64,000 nucleotides of DNA from Streptomyces muensis. Its GTDB lineage: Bacteria; Actinomycetota; Actinomycetes; Streptomycetales; Streptomycetaceae. The notes below the pieces were generated by a model. The model saw only the letters and a list, made by a program, of their open reading frames with translations, was not told the DNA's origin and ran no database searches. The first letter of the stretch is position 1. Each line of letters opens with the position of its first letter. Of this stretch, positions 33,977 to 42,936 are shown one piece after another. The DNA lies in contig NZ_JAKEIP010000012.1 of the NCBI RefSeq assembly GCF_021474425.1, forward strand, positions 31,965-95,964. The letters run 5' to 3'. Position numbers and translations under genes: made by a program.

Positions 33977-34927
33977 GTGAACGGCATGAACGATCACCGC
34001 ATGGCATCCGCCGACCCGGCCGCCGCCCACCCGGGACCGGACCCGGGGTCCGGTGAGGTCCGTCGTTTCTGGGGGCGGCTGGGTCTTCCCGGGCTGGTCG
34101 ACGTGCACACGCACTTCATGCCCGAGCGTGTGCTGCGCAAGGTCTGGGCCTACTTCGATGCGCTCGGGCCGCTGACCGGTGGGCTGGAGTGGCCGATCAC
34201 CTACCGCGCCGAGGAGGAGGAACGCACCGCGCTGCTCCGGGAGTTCGGCGTACGGGCCTTCACCTCGATGCTCTATCCGCACAAGCCCGGCATGGCGCCC
34301 TGGCTGAACGGCTGGGCCGCCGACTTCGCCCGCCGCACCCCGGACTGCCTGCACACCGCCACCCTCTACCCGGAGCCGGGCGTCGAGGCGTACGTCCAGG
34401 AGGCCGTCGAAGCCGGCGCGCGCGTCTTCAAGGCGCATGTGCAGGTGGGGGCGTACGACCCGGCCGACGAACTCCTCGACGGGGCCTGGGGGTTGCTGGC
34501 GGCGGCCGGGATTCCCGTGGTGATCCACTGCGGCTCCGGGCCCGCGCCCGGCAAGCACACCGGCCCCGAGCCGATCGCGCACGTGCTCGCGCGGCATCCC
34601 CGCCTGAGACTGGTCGTCGCGCATCTCGGCATGCCCGAGTACGAGGAGTTCCTCACCCTCGCCGAGCGGTACGAGGAGGTGCGACTGGACACGACGATGG
34701 CGTTCACGGACTTCACCGAGGACTTCATGCCGTTCCCGCACAGGGCCCTGCCCCGGCTGGCCGACCTCGGCGACCGCGTCCTGCTCGGCTCCGACTTCCC
34801 CAACATCCCCTATCCGTACGTCCATCAGCTCCAGGCCCTGGAACGCCTGGGGCTCGGCGAGGAGTGGCTGCGGGCGGTGTGCCACGACAACGCCGTAGAA
34901 CTGTTCGGGCTCAGCCGGGGGCGGTGA
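33977..34927 (+). CDS. Amidohydrolase-family metal hydrolase
   Basis: 316 residues of the amidohydrolase-2 barrel: first metal ligands His44 and His46 in VDVHTHFMPE, further histidines in VVIHCGSG and LVVAHLGMPE, and the catalytic Asp in LLGSDFPNIP. The class includes decarboxylases such as ACMSD and lactonases, so hydrolysis or decarboxylation of a carboxylated ring compound is possible. Start GTG 33977 after AGGGG; ATG 33986 is in frame too. No pathway neighbours. Confidence 0.87.
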   Translation: MNGMNDHRMASADPAAAHPGPDPGSGEVRRFWGRLGLPGLVDVHTHFMPERVLRKVWAYFDALGPLTGGLEWPITYRAEEEERTALLREFGVRAFTSMLYPHKPGMAPWLNGWAADFARRTPDCLHTATLYPEPGVEAYVQEAVEAGARVFKAHVQVGAYDPADELLDGAWGLLAAAGIPVVIHCGSGPAPGKHTGPEPIAHVLARHPRLRLVVAHLGMPEYEEFLTLAERYEEVRLDTTMAFTDFTEDFMPFPHRALPRLADLGDRVLLGSDFPNIPYPYVHQLQALERLGLGEEWLRAVCHDNAVELFGLSRGR

Positions 34928-35013
34928 TCACGCCGGTCCCGGCGCGGGAGACGGCGTGCGTGTCACGGAAACCCTCGTGAGAATCCGATGTCCGTGCGGT
35001 GCAGGGGGTTTCG

Positions 35014-38000
35014 GTGTGGGTATCAGCTTCGGATCCGGCGGTGCCGGTTCGGGCGGATGCGACGGGGGCGGAGCGAGTGGCGAGAGAGGCATGGAGCGGC
35101 AGCGCCGGGATAGAGGCGGCGGACGCGGTGTTCGAGTTGATGAGGCGACTCATCGACAACTTCCGGGACAACCCGCCGGTGACGCCGCTGGTGGTCCTCC
35201 AGGCGGGCGAGGAGGACGCGACCGGCACCCTGGACCGGCGTGTCGCGCAGGTCGTGGAGTTCGTCCGGCAGGGCCATCAGCCGCGGGGGCTGATCGCCAA
35301 GCGGCTGGACGGCGGGGGCGGCGCGGACGCGTACTCCTCGGCGATCGACATGGTGCGCCAGCTGTGCGAGCACCCTTGGGACAACCAGAGCCAGTCGCAG
35401 TACAAGGCGTTCGCCTTTCCGCGTTCGCGACTGCTGCGGGCCATCGAGCAGGCCGCGCCGGAGGTCGGCGGGGACGTGGGCACGGTGTGGTCGGCCGCCC
35501 AGCGTCGCGAACGGCTGATGCGGCGGCTGGCCGAGCTGCGCTGGCGGCCGGAGCGCGATCCGGACGGCGTCGACGAGGAAAGGCGGGTCTCGGCGCTGTC
35601 GGACACCGTCGGTGCGGTGGTGAACCCGTCGGGTTTCGTGGGCGCGATGTTCATCGCCTGCCTGAGCGTGCTGCTGGGCGAGGGCGGGTGGCAGACGGCC
35701 GTGTGGGGCGGCGCCCTGGCGCTGGCGGCGTTCGGTGTGGTGCACCTGCTGGCGCGCAGCGCGCCGCCGCTGCTGTGGCTGCGCCGGGCCAGCCGGTGGT
35801 TCGCGACCACCACGTTCCTGGCGCCTTCGAGTGACCGGCCGGAGGCCGCCGAATGGTCGAGATGGCGGCCGACGAAGTCGTGGGAGACGATCCGCGGCCG
35901 TGCCTTCGCCGTCGCCCAGCAGGTGGTGGCGGCCCGGGCCGGTGATGTGACGGCACGTCAGTTCCATTTGGAGCTACGCGTGCTGGCGTTGCTGGAGGAC
36001 CTCCGCGAGAACTTCCGGCCGCGGACGCTCGACCTGCGCCGTCGCAAGCGCACGGTGCCGCCGGTGGTGTATCTGCCGTGTGCCACCGAGGACGACGGCG
36101 GGCTGCTGTTGCTGCGGGCGATCAGCAATGTGCGCACCCGCCGCAGCGAGGTGGACCCGCTGCTGGTGCTGGCCGCGATCCCGGCCGCCGAGCGCCTGCG
36201 GCCGCCGGGCTCCGAGGACCCGGGGCGGCTCGCCGCAGCGCGGCCCGACGGGCCCGAGCCGGACGATCCGGAGCGTGCCTTCGCGGCGGACGCCCGGTAC
36301 CAGGAGTGGGTGACCGGCCTCAACGTCGGGCAGTCCCCCGGGCGCTCGGCCGCGCTGCCGTGGATCCTGTGGATACCGCTGTCCGCCGAGGAGCTGCGCC
36401 GCAGGCACTCTGCACAGCACTCCACCACCCGGATCCGCCGCACCGCAGCCTGGCTGCTGTGGTCCCGGCCCTGCCTCGCGGTGGTCCTCGCCATCGCCCT
36501 GGGCCTGGGCTTCCTGGGCAACCGGTGGATGGCCCAGCGCTACTGCCAGGGCCGGCTGGTCGGCTCCAACACGGACTCCGTTCTGGTCGGCGGCGAGTGC
36601 GTGGGCGTCGCGACCGGGGACGTTCGGCTGGCCGCGGGCAACGGGCTGGAACTGTACGGGGCCGGCAAGGGCGTCACCTTCGACGCAGTCGAGCGGGCGA
36701 TCAGGGCCGAGAACGCGGACATCGGCCCCGAGGACAAGTACGTGACGATCGTCTACGCCGGCCCGGTCACGGCGGCGGACGAGTCCGACACCCGCAAGGG
36801 CCTGGAGGAGATCACGGGCGTCTACCTCTACCAGCACTACGCCAACGTCAGCACCCATCAGCCGACGAAGATAAGGGTGCTGCTCGCCAACGCCGGCCAG
36901 AACATGCTCCAGGTGCTGCCCATGGCACGGCACATAGCGGACCTGGCCCGGCGCGACCGGTCGGTCGTCGGTGTCGTCGGTCTGGGGCGTGACACCACGG
37001 AGAGCGACGACGCGGTGGCGATCCTCAAGGGCGCGGGCCTGCCCGTGGTGAGCACCACCAACTCCGGCAGCCATCTGGCGCGGGAGCTGTCGAACTGGTT
37101 CGGTCTGGCCGCCACCGACGAGGAGGAGGCGAACGCGCTGCTGGTCGTCGCCCGGCAGCTCGCCCGGCGCGAGGACGGGGCCCGGGCCGTGGTGCTGGCC
37201 CGCAAGGTCGGCAGCGAGAAGGACTTCTACACGACCGAGCAGGCCAGAGTGGGCAAGCAGATGCTGGACCGGGCCGGTTTCGAGCCGCTGCCCTCCCACT
37301 CCTACCGGCTGAGCCCCAACGGCGAACCCGAACTGACCGACCCGGTCGAGGACATCTGCGCGAGCGACCCGGTCCCCAGGGCCCTGTACTTCGCGGGCCG
37401 GGTGGAGGACGTGCCCAACCTGATGTCCCAACTGGGCTCCACTCCCGGCTGCTCCGGCCGGCCCATCACCGTGTTCACCGGCGACGACCTGGCCAAGAGC
37501 AACTACGACGAGGGCGAGAGCCTGCGCATCCCTTCGGAGGTCACCCTCTACCACTTCGCGCTGGCACCGATGGACCTCGTCGGCGCGGCCGGCTTCTACG
37601 AGGACGCCCACGACGTGCTCGCCGACCTGCTCCCCGCCGGCACCGCGGCGACGGCGCTCGCCGATCCCGCACAGCCCTGGGACGACGCCCTGTTCTCCAG
37701 CGGTCAGTCGGTACTGGCCTACAGCGCCACCGCGGTCCTCTACCGGGCCTCGAAGAACGGCGACGCCCCGCAGACCGCCCCGGAGACCTGGGCGGACCTG
37801 CGCTGGCGGCCCAATCCGAACCTGCCGGTCGGCACGGTCAGTTTCGCCGGCAGCCAGCCCTACGCCGACCAGCGGGGCCACGGCTACAAGATCGTGCGGG
37901 TGACCTACCGCGGCCACAAGGTGCGGTCGGTCACCGTGTGCGGTCGGCCGGCCGGCAGTGACGAGCCGCTCTCCGCGCCGCCGGGCCGCGAGGGCGCCGA

Positions 38001-38028
38001 CGAGGACACGGTGTGCCGCGAAGAGTGA
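35014..38028 (+). CDS. Large membrane receptor-like protein with extracellular type I binding-protein domain
   Basis: About 1004 residues. Cytoplasmic N-terminal part (to about 205), a membrane hairpin (about 206-250), a second cytoplasmic part (about 255-480), a third helix (about 482-505), then an extracellular half from 510 that reads as a Peripla_BP_6 domain: LVGVVGLGRDTTESDDAVAIL, LPVVSTTNSGSHL, ALYFAGRVEDVP, GQSVLAYSATAVLYRA. The strands VTPLVVLQAGEE and VDPLLVLAAIP flank the hairpin as in KAP-type NTPases but no Walker A lysine is present. No permease or ATPase is adjacent. GTG 35014 follows AGGGGG; GTG 34999 is the alternative. Confidence 0.75.
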   Translation: MWVSASDPAVPVRADATGAERVAREAWSGSAGIEAADAVFELMRRLIDNFRDNPPVTPLVVLQAGEEDATGTLDRRVAQVVEFVRQGHQPRGLIAKRLDGGGGADAYSSAIDMVRQLCEHPWDNQSQSQYKAFAFPRSRLLRAIEQAAPEVGGDVGTVWSAAQRRERLMRRLAELRWRPERDPDGVDEERRVSALSDTVGAVVNPSGFVGAMFIACLSVLLGEGGWQTAVWGGALALAAFGVVHLLARSAPPLLWLRRASRWFATTTFLAPSSDRPEAAEWSRWRPTKSWETIRGRAFAVAQQVVAARAGDVTARQFHLELRVLALLEDLRENFRPRTLDLRRRKRTVPPVVYLPCATEDDGGLLLLRAISNVRTRRSEVDPLLVLAAIPAAERLRPPGSEDPGRLAAARPDGPEPDDPERAFAADARYQEWVTGLNVGQSPGRSAALPWILWIPLSAEELRRRHSAQHSTTRIRRTAAWLLWSRPCLAVVLAIALGLGFLGNRWMAQRYCQGRLVGSNTDSVLVGGECVGVATGDVRLAAGNGLELYGAGKGVTFDAVERAIRAENADIGPEDKYVTIVYAGPVTAADESDTRKGLEEITGVYLYQHYANVSTHQPTKIRVLLANAGQNMLQVLPMARHIADLARRDRSVVGVVGLGRDTTESDDAVAILKGAGLPVVSTTNSGSHLARELSNWFGLAATDEEEANALLVVARQLARREDGARAVVLARKVGSEKDFYTTEQARVGKQMLDRAGFEPLPSHSYRLSPNGEPELTDPVEDICASDPVPRALYFAGRVEDVPNLMSQLGSTPGCSGRPITVFTGDDLAKSNYDEGESLRIPSEVTLYHFALAPMDLVGAAGFYEDAHDVLADLLPAGTAATALADPAQPWDDALFSSGQSVLAYSATAVLYRASKNGDAPQTAPETWADLRWRPNPNLPVGTVSFAGSQPYADQRGHGYKIVRVTYRGHKVRSVTVCGRPAGSDEPLSAPPGREGADEDTVCREE

Positions 38029-38109
38029 CCACGCCGTCCCGGGCCGCCGGTAGCGTGAGCCGGCGGAGCACCCGCACGAACACCACTTGGGAACGGATCC
38101 TCATCCATC

Positions 38110-38616
38110 ATGCGCAACTGGATCACGCGCGCTGAGACCAGCGCCGACATCCCCGCCGTCCGTGACATCGTCCTGTCCGCGTTCGAGACCCCCTTGGAGG
38201 CCGACCTCGTCGACGCGCTGCGTGCCGACCCCTGCTGGATCGAGGGCCTGTCCCTCGTGTCCACGGACGAGAACGACCACCCCGTCGGATACGCCCTGCT
38301 GACCCGCTGCCACATCGGCGACACCCCGGCCCTGTGTCTGGCCCCGTGCGCCGTGCGGCCCGAGTGGCAGAACAGCGGGGCCGGCTCGGCGGCCATCCGC
38401 GCCGCTCTCGCGGCCGCCGAGGAGATGGGCGAGCACTACGTCGTCGTCCTGGGGCATCCGGCCTACTACCCGAGGTTCGGCTTCACCCGCGCCTCCACGC
38501 ACGGCATCGGCCTGACCATCGACGTACCCGACGAGGCCCTGATGGCCCTCACCCTGGACGCCGGACACCCGCTGCCCAGCGGGACCGTCCGCTACGCCGC
38601 ACCGTTCGGCATCTGA
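38110..38616 (+). CDS. GNAT-family N-acetyltransferase
   Basis: 168 residues. The GNAT fold is shown by LAPCAVRPEWQNSGAGSAAIRAAL, the acetyl-CoA pyrophosphate loop (usual Q/RxxGxG/A, here QNSGAG), and VVVLGHPAYYPRFGFTRAS, which is typical of the YhbS-like subgroup. Substrate unknown. ATG 38110 is the first start in the frame. It stands alone between the receptor-like gene and the convergent ketosynthase operon. Confidence 0.9.
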   Translation: MRNWITRAETSADIPAVRDIVLSAFETPLEADLVDALRADPCWIEGLSLVSTDENDHPVGYALLTRCHIGDTPALCLAPCAVRPEWQNSGAGSAAIRAALAAAEEMGEHYVVVLGHPAYYPRFGFTRASTHGIGLTIDVPDEALMALTLDAGHPLPSGTVRYAAPFGI

Positions 38617-38668
38617 CCCGGCCGGACGCGGGGCGCGCCACCGCGCCTTCGGGCCGGCCGGCCGTCAC

Positions 38669-39883
38669 TCAGCAGGTCGTGAGGACCAGGGCGGCGTTCT
38701 GCCCTCCGAAGCCGTAGGAGGTGCTGATGGCGGCTGTGGCGTGCGTGGTGCGCGGGGCCTTGGCGACGACGTCGAGGTCGATGTCGAGGGCGGTGTCCTC
38801 GTGGTTGGCCGTCGGCGGGATCAGTCCGTGCTGGAGGGTCAGGACGGTGACGGCCGCCTCGATGGCGCCGGCGGCACCGATCGCGTGGCCGATCGCCCCC
38901 TTGAGGGATGTGACGGGTGGCGGCGCGGCGAACACGGTGTTGAGCGCGCGGGCTTCAGCGAGGTCGTTGAGACTAGTGGCGGTGCCGTGGGCGTTGACGT
39001 GTCCGATGTCGGCGGGTTCCAGGGCGGCGTCGGCGAGTGCGGCGAGCAGCGCCTCGGCGGCGCCCCGGCCCTGCGGATGGGGGGCGGCGTAGTGGTGGGC
39101 GTCGCAGGTGGCGGCGTATCCGGCCAGGTGGGCGCGTGGCCGCAGGCTGCGGGCGCGGGCGTGGTCGGAGCGTTCGAGGACGAGGACGGCCGCGCCCTCG
39201 GACAGGACGAAGCCGTCCCGGGCGGAGTCGAAGGGACGGCTGGCCCGGGCCGGGTCGTCGGTGCGCTGGGAGAGGGCGCCCATCCGGTGGAAGCAGGCGG
39301 CGGGGATGGGGTGGCGTACGGACTCCGCGCCGCCCGCGAGCACGATGTCGCACGTCCCGGCGCGCAGCAGGTCACGGGCGACGCCGATCGCGGTGGCTCC
39401 GGACGCGCAGGCGGTGGACACGGTGAAGTTCGGTCCGCGGGCGCCGGTGTCGAGGCCGATCTCGGCGGCGGACATGTTCGGCACGCTGCGCGGGATGGCC
39501 AGCGGGGAGATGTCCAGGGGCCGGTCGTCGGCGAGTTTGGCGAACTCGCGGCCGTAGCGTTCCATGCTGGCGGTGCCCGAACCGATCACGACGCCGACGC
39601 GGAGCGGCTCCCAGTCCCGTGGGTCCAGGCGGGCGTCGGCGAGGGCCTCGCGGGCGGCGAGGAGGCCCATGGCCGTGAACCGGTCAAGCCGCCAGGCGGA
39701 CGACCCGACCAGCCGGCGGGCGTCGAAGTCGGGTACCTGGCAGGAGATGTCGACGGGCAGCCCGGCCAGCTGTTCGTCACGGCGTGCGGTCGAGGTGCCC
39801 TTCAGGAGGGTCTGCCAGGTGCTGTCCGCGTCGAGGCCGGCCGGGCTGACGATGCCCAGGCCGGTGATCGCGACACGGGTCAT
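38669..39883 (-). CDS. Beta-ketoacyl-ACP synthase (FabF-type)
   Basis: 404 residues with all KAS II residues: nucleophile Cys159 in STACASG, His299 in NAHGTAT, Lys328 and His333 in LKGAIGHAIGAAG. It condenses malonyl-ACP with an acyl chain. Unlike type II polyketide loci there is no chain-length-factor partner. Its ATG overlaps the ACP stop (ATGA) and the operon also holds an exporter and a thioesterase, so this is a dedicated acyl-chain pathway rather than the housekeeping fab operon, which has FabD and FabH. Product unknown. Confidence 0.92.
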   Translation of the reverse strand: MTRVAITGLGIVSPAGLDADSTWQTLLKGTSTARRDEQLAGLPVDISCQVPDFDARRLVGSSAWRLDRFTAMGLLAAREALADARLDPRDWEPLRVGVVIGSGTASMERYGREFAKLADDRPLDISPLAIPRSVPNMSAAEIGLDTGARGPNFTVSTACASGATAIGVARDLLRAGTCDIVLAGGAESVRHPIPAACFHRMGALSQRTDDPARASRPFDSARDGFVLSEGAAVLVLERSDHARARSLRPRAHLAGYAATCDAHHYAAPHPQGRGAAEALLAALADAALEPADIGHVNAHGTATSLNDLAEARALNTVFAAPPPVTSLKGAIGHAIGAAGAIEAAVTVLTLQHGLIPPTANHEDTALDIDLDVVAKAPRTTHATAAISTSYGFGGQNAALVLTTC

Positions 39884-40170
39884 GCGGTGTTGTCCGTGGC
39901 GGCCAAGGCCGGGCCGACCGGTGCGGTGTCGGCCTGGGCGGTGGTGGCCTGCGCGGCGTCCAGCAGGGTGACCAGTTGACCGACCGTCTTCGGCAGTTCG
40001 GTGTCGTTGAGTGTGATGCCGGTGCTCTCCTGGACCGCCAGGCCCATCTCCAGCAGGGCCAGCGAGTCGAGGCCGAGGTCGTCGAAGGTCCGTTCGGGGG
40101 TGATGTCGGCGGCGTCGATCGGGAAGGTCTCCGTGAGCACCTGGGTGATGGTGTCCAGGGTCGTCGCCAT
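39880..40170 (-). CDS. Acyl carrier protein
   Basis: 96 residues. The phosphopantetheine site is Ser36 in DDLGLDSLALLEMG. The first 75 residues form the normal ACP fold; the last 20 (QATTAQADTAPVGPALAATD) are an unusual disordered Ala/Thr tail. GGAGG lies before the ATG at 40170. It carries the chain for the overlapping ketosynthase gene. Confidence 0.92.
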   Translation of the reverse strand: MATTLDTITQVLTETFPIDAADITPERTFDDLGLDSLALLEMGLAVQESTGITLNDTELPKTVGQLVTLLDAAQATTAQADTAPVGPALAATDNTA

Positions 40171-40212
40171 GCGTGCCTCCAGAACTGTGGGCGGGTCAGC
40201 GATGTGGATGGG

Positions 40213-41802
40213 TCAGTCGGAAAGGGGCGTCCCCGCTTCCGGCAGGGGTCCCGGTCGGGTGTGCGCCGGTGGCAGGGGCGCGGTGCCTGGGGCGAGCCAG
40301 CGGGCGGCGGCCGCGGCGGTCAGCAGCACGACGGCCGCCGCGGTCGTCGCGGTGAGCGTCATGGCGTCGATGAACGCGTCACGAGCTGCCGAGAGCACGG
40401 CCATGCGCTCGGCCGGCGGCAGGAGGCCGACCTGGTCCGGTACGGAGAGCAGGCTGTGGCGTGCGGCGTCCGCCACCTCGGGCACGGTGGCCGTCACGGC
40501 GGGTGCCTCGACGAACCGGGCGGTGAACACGGCCGTCAGGAGGGAGCCCTGCACGGCCACGCCGAGAGCGGAACCGACCTGCCGTGTCGCGTCGTTGATG
40601 GCGGAGCCCAGGCCGGCCTGCTCGGTCGGCACCGACTCCATCACCGATTCGGTGCCCGCCGCCGCCACGAGCCCGGCTCCCACGCCCGCGATCGTCTGGA
40701 ACAGCGCGCAGTGCCCGTAGCCGGACTGAGCCGTGGTGGTGGCCCAGACGCAGAGCGCGACGGAGACCACGAGCAGCCCGCTCACCACGGTGGCCCTGAT
40801 CCCCAGTCGGCGCTGGACGGCGACGGCGGCCGCCGCGCCCACGGCCAGCCCGGCCGGCAACGGCAGGGTGCGCACCCCCGCCTCGACCGGGCTGTAGCCG
40901 AGGACGCCCTGCAAGTACAGGGTGAGGACGAACAGGGCGCCGAACAGGGCGAAGGACATCAGCGCCAGGGCCGCGGCGGCGACTCCGATGCCGGGCCTGG
41001 CCAGCAGGCGCAACGGCAGCATCGGCGCCCGCACATGCCGTTCCCAGGCGAGGAACGCGGCCAGGATCAATCCGGCGAGCGCGAACCCCGTGACGACCTG
41101 TGCGCTGGTCCAGCCTTTGTGCGGGCCTTCGATGATCGCCCAGACCAGGGCCAGCAGCCCGGCGGTGGACAGCAGCGCCCCGACGGCGTCGAAGGCGGCC
41201 GACCGTGGTGCGCGCGACTCGGGGACCAACAGGCAGGACGCCGTGATGATCAGCACGGTCAGCGGCAGGTTGATCCAGAACGCGGCCCGCCACGAGGCGT
41301 GCTCGACCAGCCAGCCGCCGATCACCGGACCGCTCAGCCCGCCGAGCCCTCCGACCGCCGCCCACACGGCGATGGCGCGGCGCCGCAACTCGGGCTCGGG
41401 GAACATGTGGTGCAGGGTCCCCAGGGTGGCCGGCATCAGCAGCGCCGCCCCGGCTCCCATGCCGCACCGCGAGGCGATCACCTGCCAGGGCTCGCCGGCC
41501 AGCGCCCCGCCGACCGAGGACGCGCCGCACACGGCCACCCCGAGGACGAAGCAGCGCCGGCGGCCCCACCGGTCGGTCACCGCTCCGACGGCCAGGACGC
41601 TGCCGCCCAGCATCAGCGCGTAGCCGTCGACGATCCACTGCACCTGTGCCGTGGTCGCGTCCAGGGCCTCACGCAGCTGCGGCACGGCCACGTTGAGGAC
41701 GGTCAGGTCCATGCCGAGCATGAACAGCCCGAGGCACACCACCCCCGCCGCCCAACCCCGTCGGACACCGGTGTCCGCCTGTCGAGGGGGGTGCGCCGTC
41801 AT
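40213..41802 (-). CDS. MFS transporter, DHA2 (14-helix) type
   Basis: 529 residues, 14 expected helices. MLGMDLTVLNVAVPQLREAL is the DHA2 helix-1 signature, and GAVTDRWGRRRCFVLG is motif A. DHA2 pumps export antibiotics and hydrophobic acids. Coupled by ATGA to the thioesterase gene and 42 bases before the ACP gene, it is the likely exporter of the product made by this operon. Confidence 0.92.
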   Translation of the reverse strand: MTAHPPRQADTGVRRGWAAGVVCLGLFMLGMDLTVLNVAVPQLREALDATTAQVQWIVDGYALMLGGSVLAVGAVTDRWGRRRCFVLGVAVCGASSVGGALAGEPWQVIASRCGMGAGAALLMPATLGTLHHMFPEPELRRRAIAVWAAVGGLGGLSGPVIGGWLVEHASWRAAFWINLPLTVLIITASCLLVPESRAPRSAAFDAVGALLSTAGLLALVWAIIEGPHKGWTSAQVVTGFALAGLILAAFLAWERHVRAPMLPLRLLARPGIGVAAAALALMSFALFGALFVLTLYLQGVLGYSPVEAGVRTLPLPAGLAVGAAAAVAVQRRLGIRATVVSGLLVVSVALCVWATTTAQSGYGHCALFQTIAGVGAGLVAAAGTESVMESVPTEQAGLGSAINDATRQVGSALGVAVQGSLLTAVFTARFVEAPAVTATVPEVADAARHSLLSVPDQVGLLPPAERMAVLSAARDAFIDAMTLTATTAAAVVLLTAAAAARWLAPGTAPLPPAHTRPGPLPEAGTPLSD

Positions 41803-42659
41803 ACGGCGGGCACCGCCTCGTGGGCCACCGCGCCGAGGTCGGCCGCCACCTGCCGTACCAGGGCCTCCGTCTGCCCGTGCATGTACATGTGGCCGCCGTC
41901 GAACAGCCGGGGCCGGGCCGCCGTGCTGAACAGCTCGTTCCATTCGAGCAGTTGCCGCTCGCTGGTGGTCGGGTCCTGCGTGCCTCCGTACAGCGCCAGC
42001 GGCACCTCCAGGGGAGGCTCGTCGCGGTGGCGGTGGTGCAACAGCAGCAGGCAGTCGGCCAGCAGCGGCGTGCACGCGACCGCCATCAACACCGGGTCCT
42101 TCAGGAGCCGTTGCGGGATCGGCCCGCCCACCAGCTGGGCCACGCCCTCCAGTCCTCCCATCAGCAGCGGCAGTAGGCCCCTCGCATACGCGCCGTCCTG
42201 CGGTCCGCGCAGCGACGACACGCCCATCCACAGCGGGAGACGGCCGCCCGAGGCCCGCAGGGTCCGTACCGCCTCGAAGGCCACGAGGGCGCCCACGCTG
42301 TGCCCGAACAGGGCGAACGGCCGCGGATCGGCGTCGTCATCCACGATCCGGGCGACCAGCGCGGCCACGGCGGCCGTGTCCGTGAGCGACGGCTCCTCCG
42401 TACGGCTGCCCCGGCCCGGCAGGCTCACCGAGCACATCTCCGCCCACGCCGGTACCAGACCCGCCCACGGTGCGAAGAACCCGGCTCCGGCGCCGGCCGG
42501 CGGCAGGCAGTACAACCGCACCGCCGCCTCGGGGCGCTCCTGCAGTACAACCCGCGTCAGTCCGCCAGTCACGCAAACCGCCCACATCCGCTCGCCGTAC
42601 ACGCGTGGTCTCCAGGCAGCCCCCGGCGCCGCGGCTGGGGGTCGGGAGTCGGGGTTCAT
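41799..42659 (-). CDS. Type II thioesterase (alpha/beta hydrolase)
   Basis: 286 residues. RLYCLPPAGAGAGFFAPWAG and the nucleophile Ser121 in FGHSVGALVAFE, with the final His in DGGHMYMHG, identify the GrsT/RifR-type thioesterases that release or edit chains on carrier proteins of polyketide and peptide pathways. ATG 42659 fits a conserved start; an ATG at 42734 would add a non-conserved leader. First gene of the thioesterase/MFS/ACP/KS operon. Confidence 0.88.
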   Translation of the reverse strand: MNPDSRPPAAAPGAAWRPRVYGERMWAVCVTGGLTRVVLQERPEAAVRLYCLPPAGAGAGFFAPWAGLVPAWAEMCSVSLPGRGSRTEEPSLTDTAAVAALVARIVDDDADPRPFALFGHSVGALVAFEAVRTLRASGGRLPLWMGVSSLRGPQDGAYARGLLPLLMGGLEGVAQLVGGPIPQRLLKDPVLMAVACTPLLADCLLLLHHRHRDEPPLEVPLALYGGTQDPTTSERQLLEWNELFSTAARPRLFDGGHMYMHGQTEALVRQVAADLGAVAHEAVPAV

Positions 42660-42792
42660 CGTTTCGCCTGCCGACCGCTGACAGGAGATCAGCACGCCGC
42701 AGGCCGACCGACATTCACCGAAATGAGGCATCAACGGGCGTCAAGGCGGTGCGACGGCCCGCTCCTGACAAGCTGTCAACCAGCCCCGCTGA

Positions 42793-42861
42793 TGCTCGAT
42801 CGTGCTCGTAACTGCTTTCTATCGAGCACATATTGACATGCACTCGTGAAGCCCGCAGAGT
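42793..42861 (+). promoter_or_regulatory. HrdB-type promoter of the GH109-like gene with overlapping inverted repeats
   Basis: TTGACA (42833-42838), 17 bp, CAGAGT (42856-42861) fit the main vegetative promoter of Streptomyces. Just upstream TGCTCGAT (42793-42800) pairs with ATCGAGCA (42821-42828), and alternatively GTGCTCG (42802-42808) pairs with CGAGCAC (42823-42829). The repeat touches the -35, so it is a candidate operator; no regulator gene is adjacent. The 277-base gap 42660-42936 holds no gene. Confidence 0.6.
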
Positions 42862-42936
42862 CATGCCCCGACAGACCCCACGTCCCGACAGTGCACCGGC
42901 AGTGATGCAAGCCACCTCACGAGGAGTGTTGTCGTC

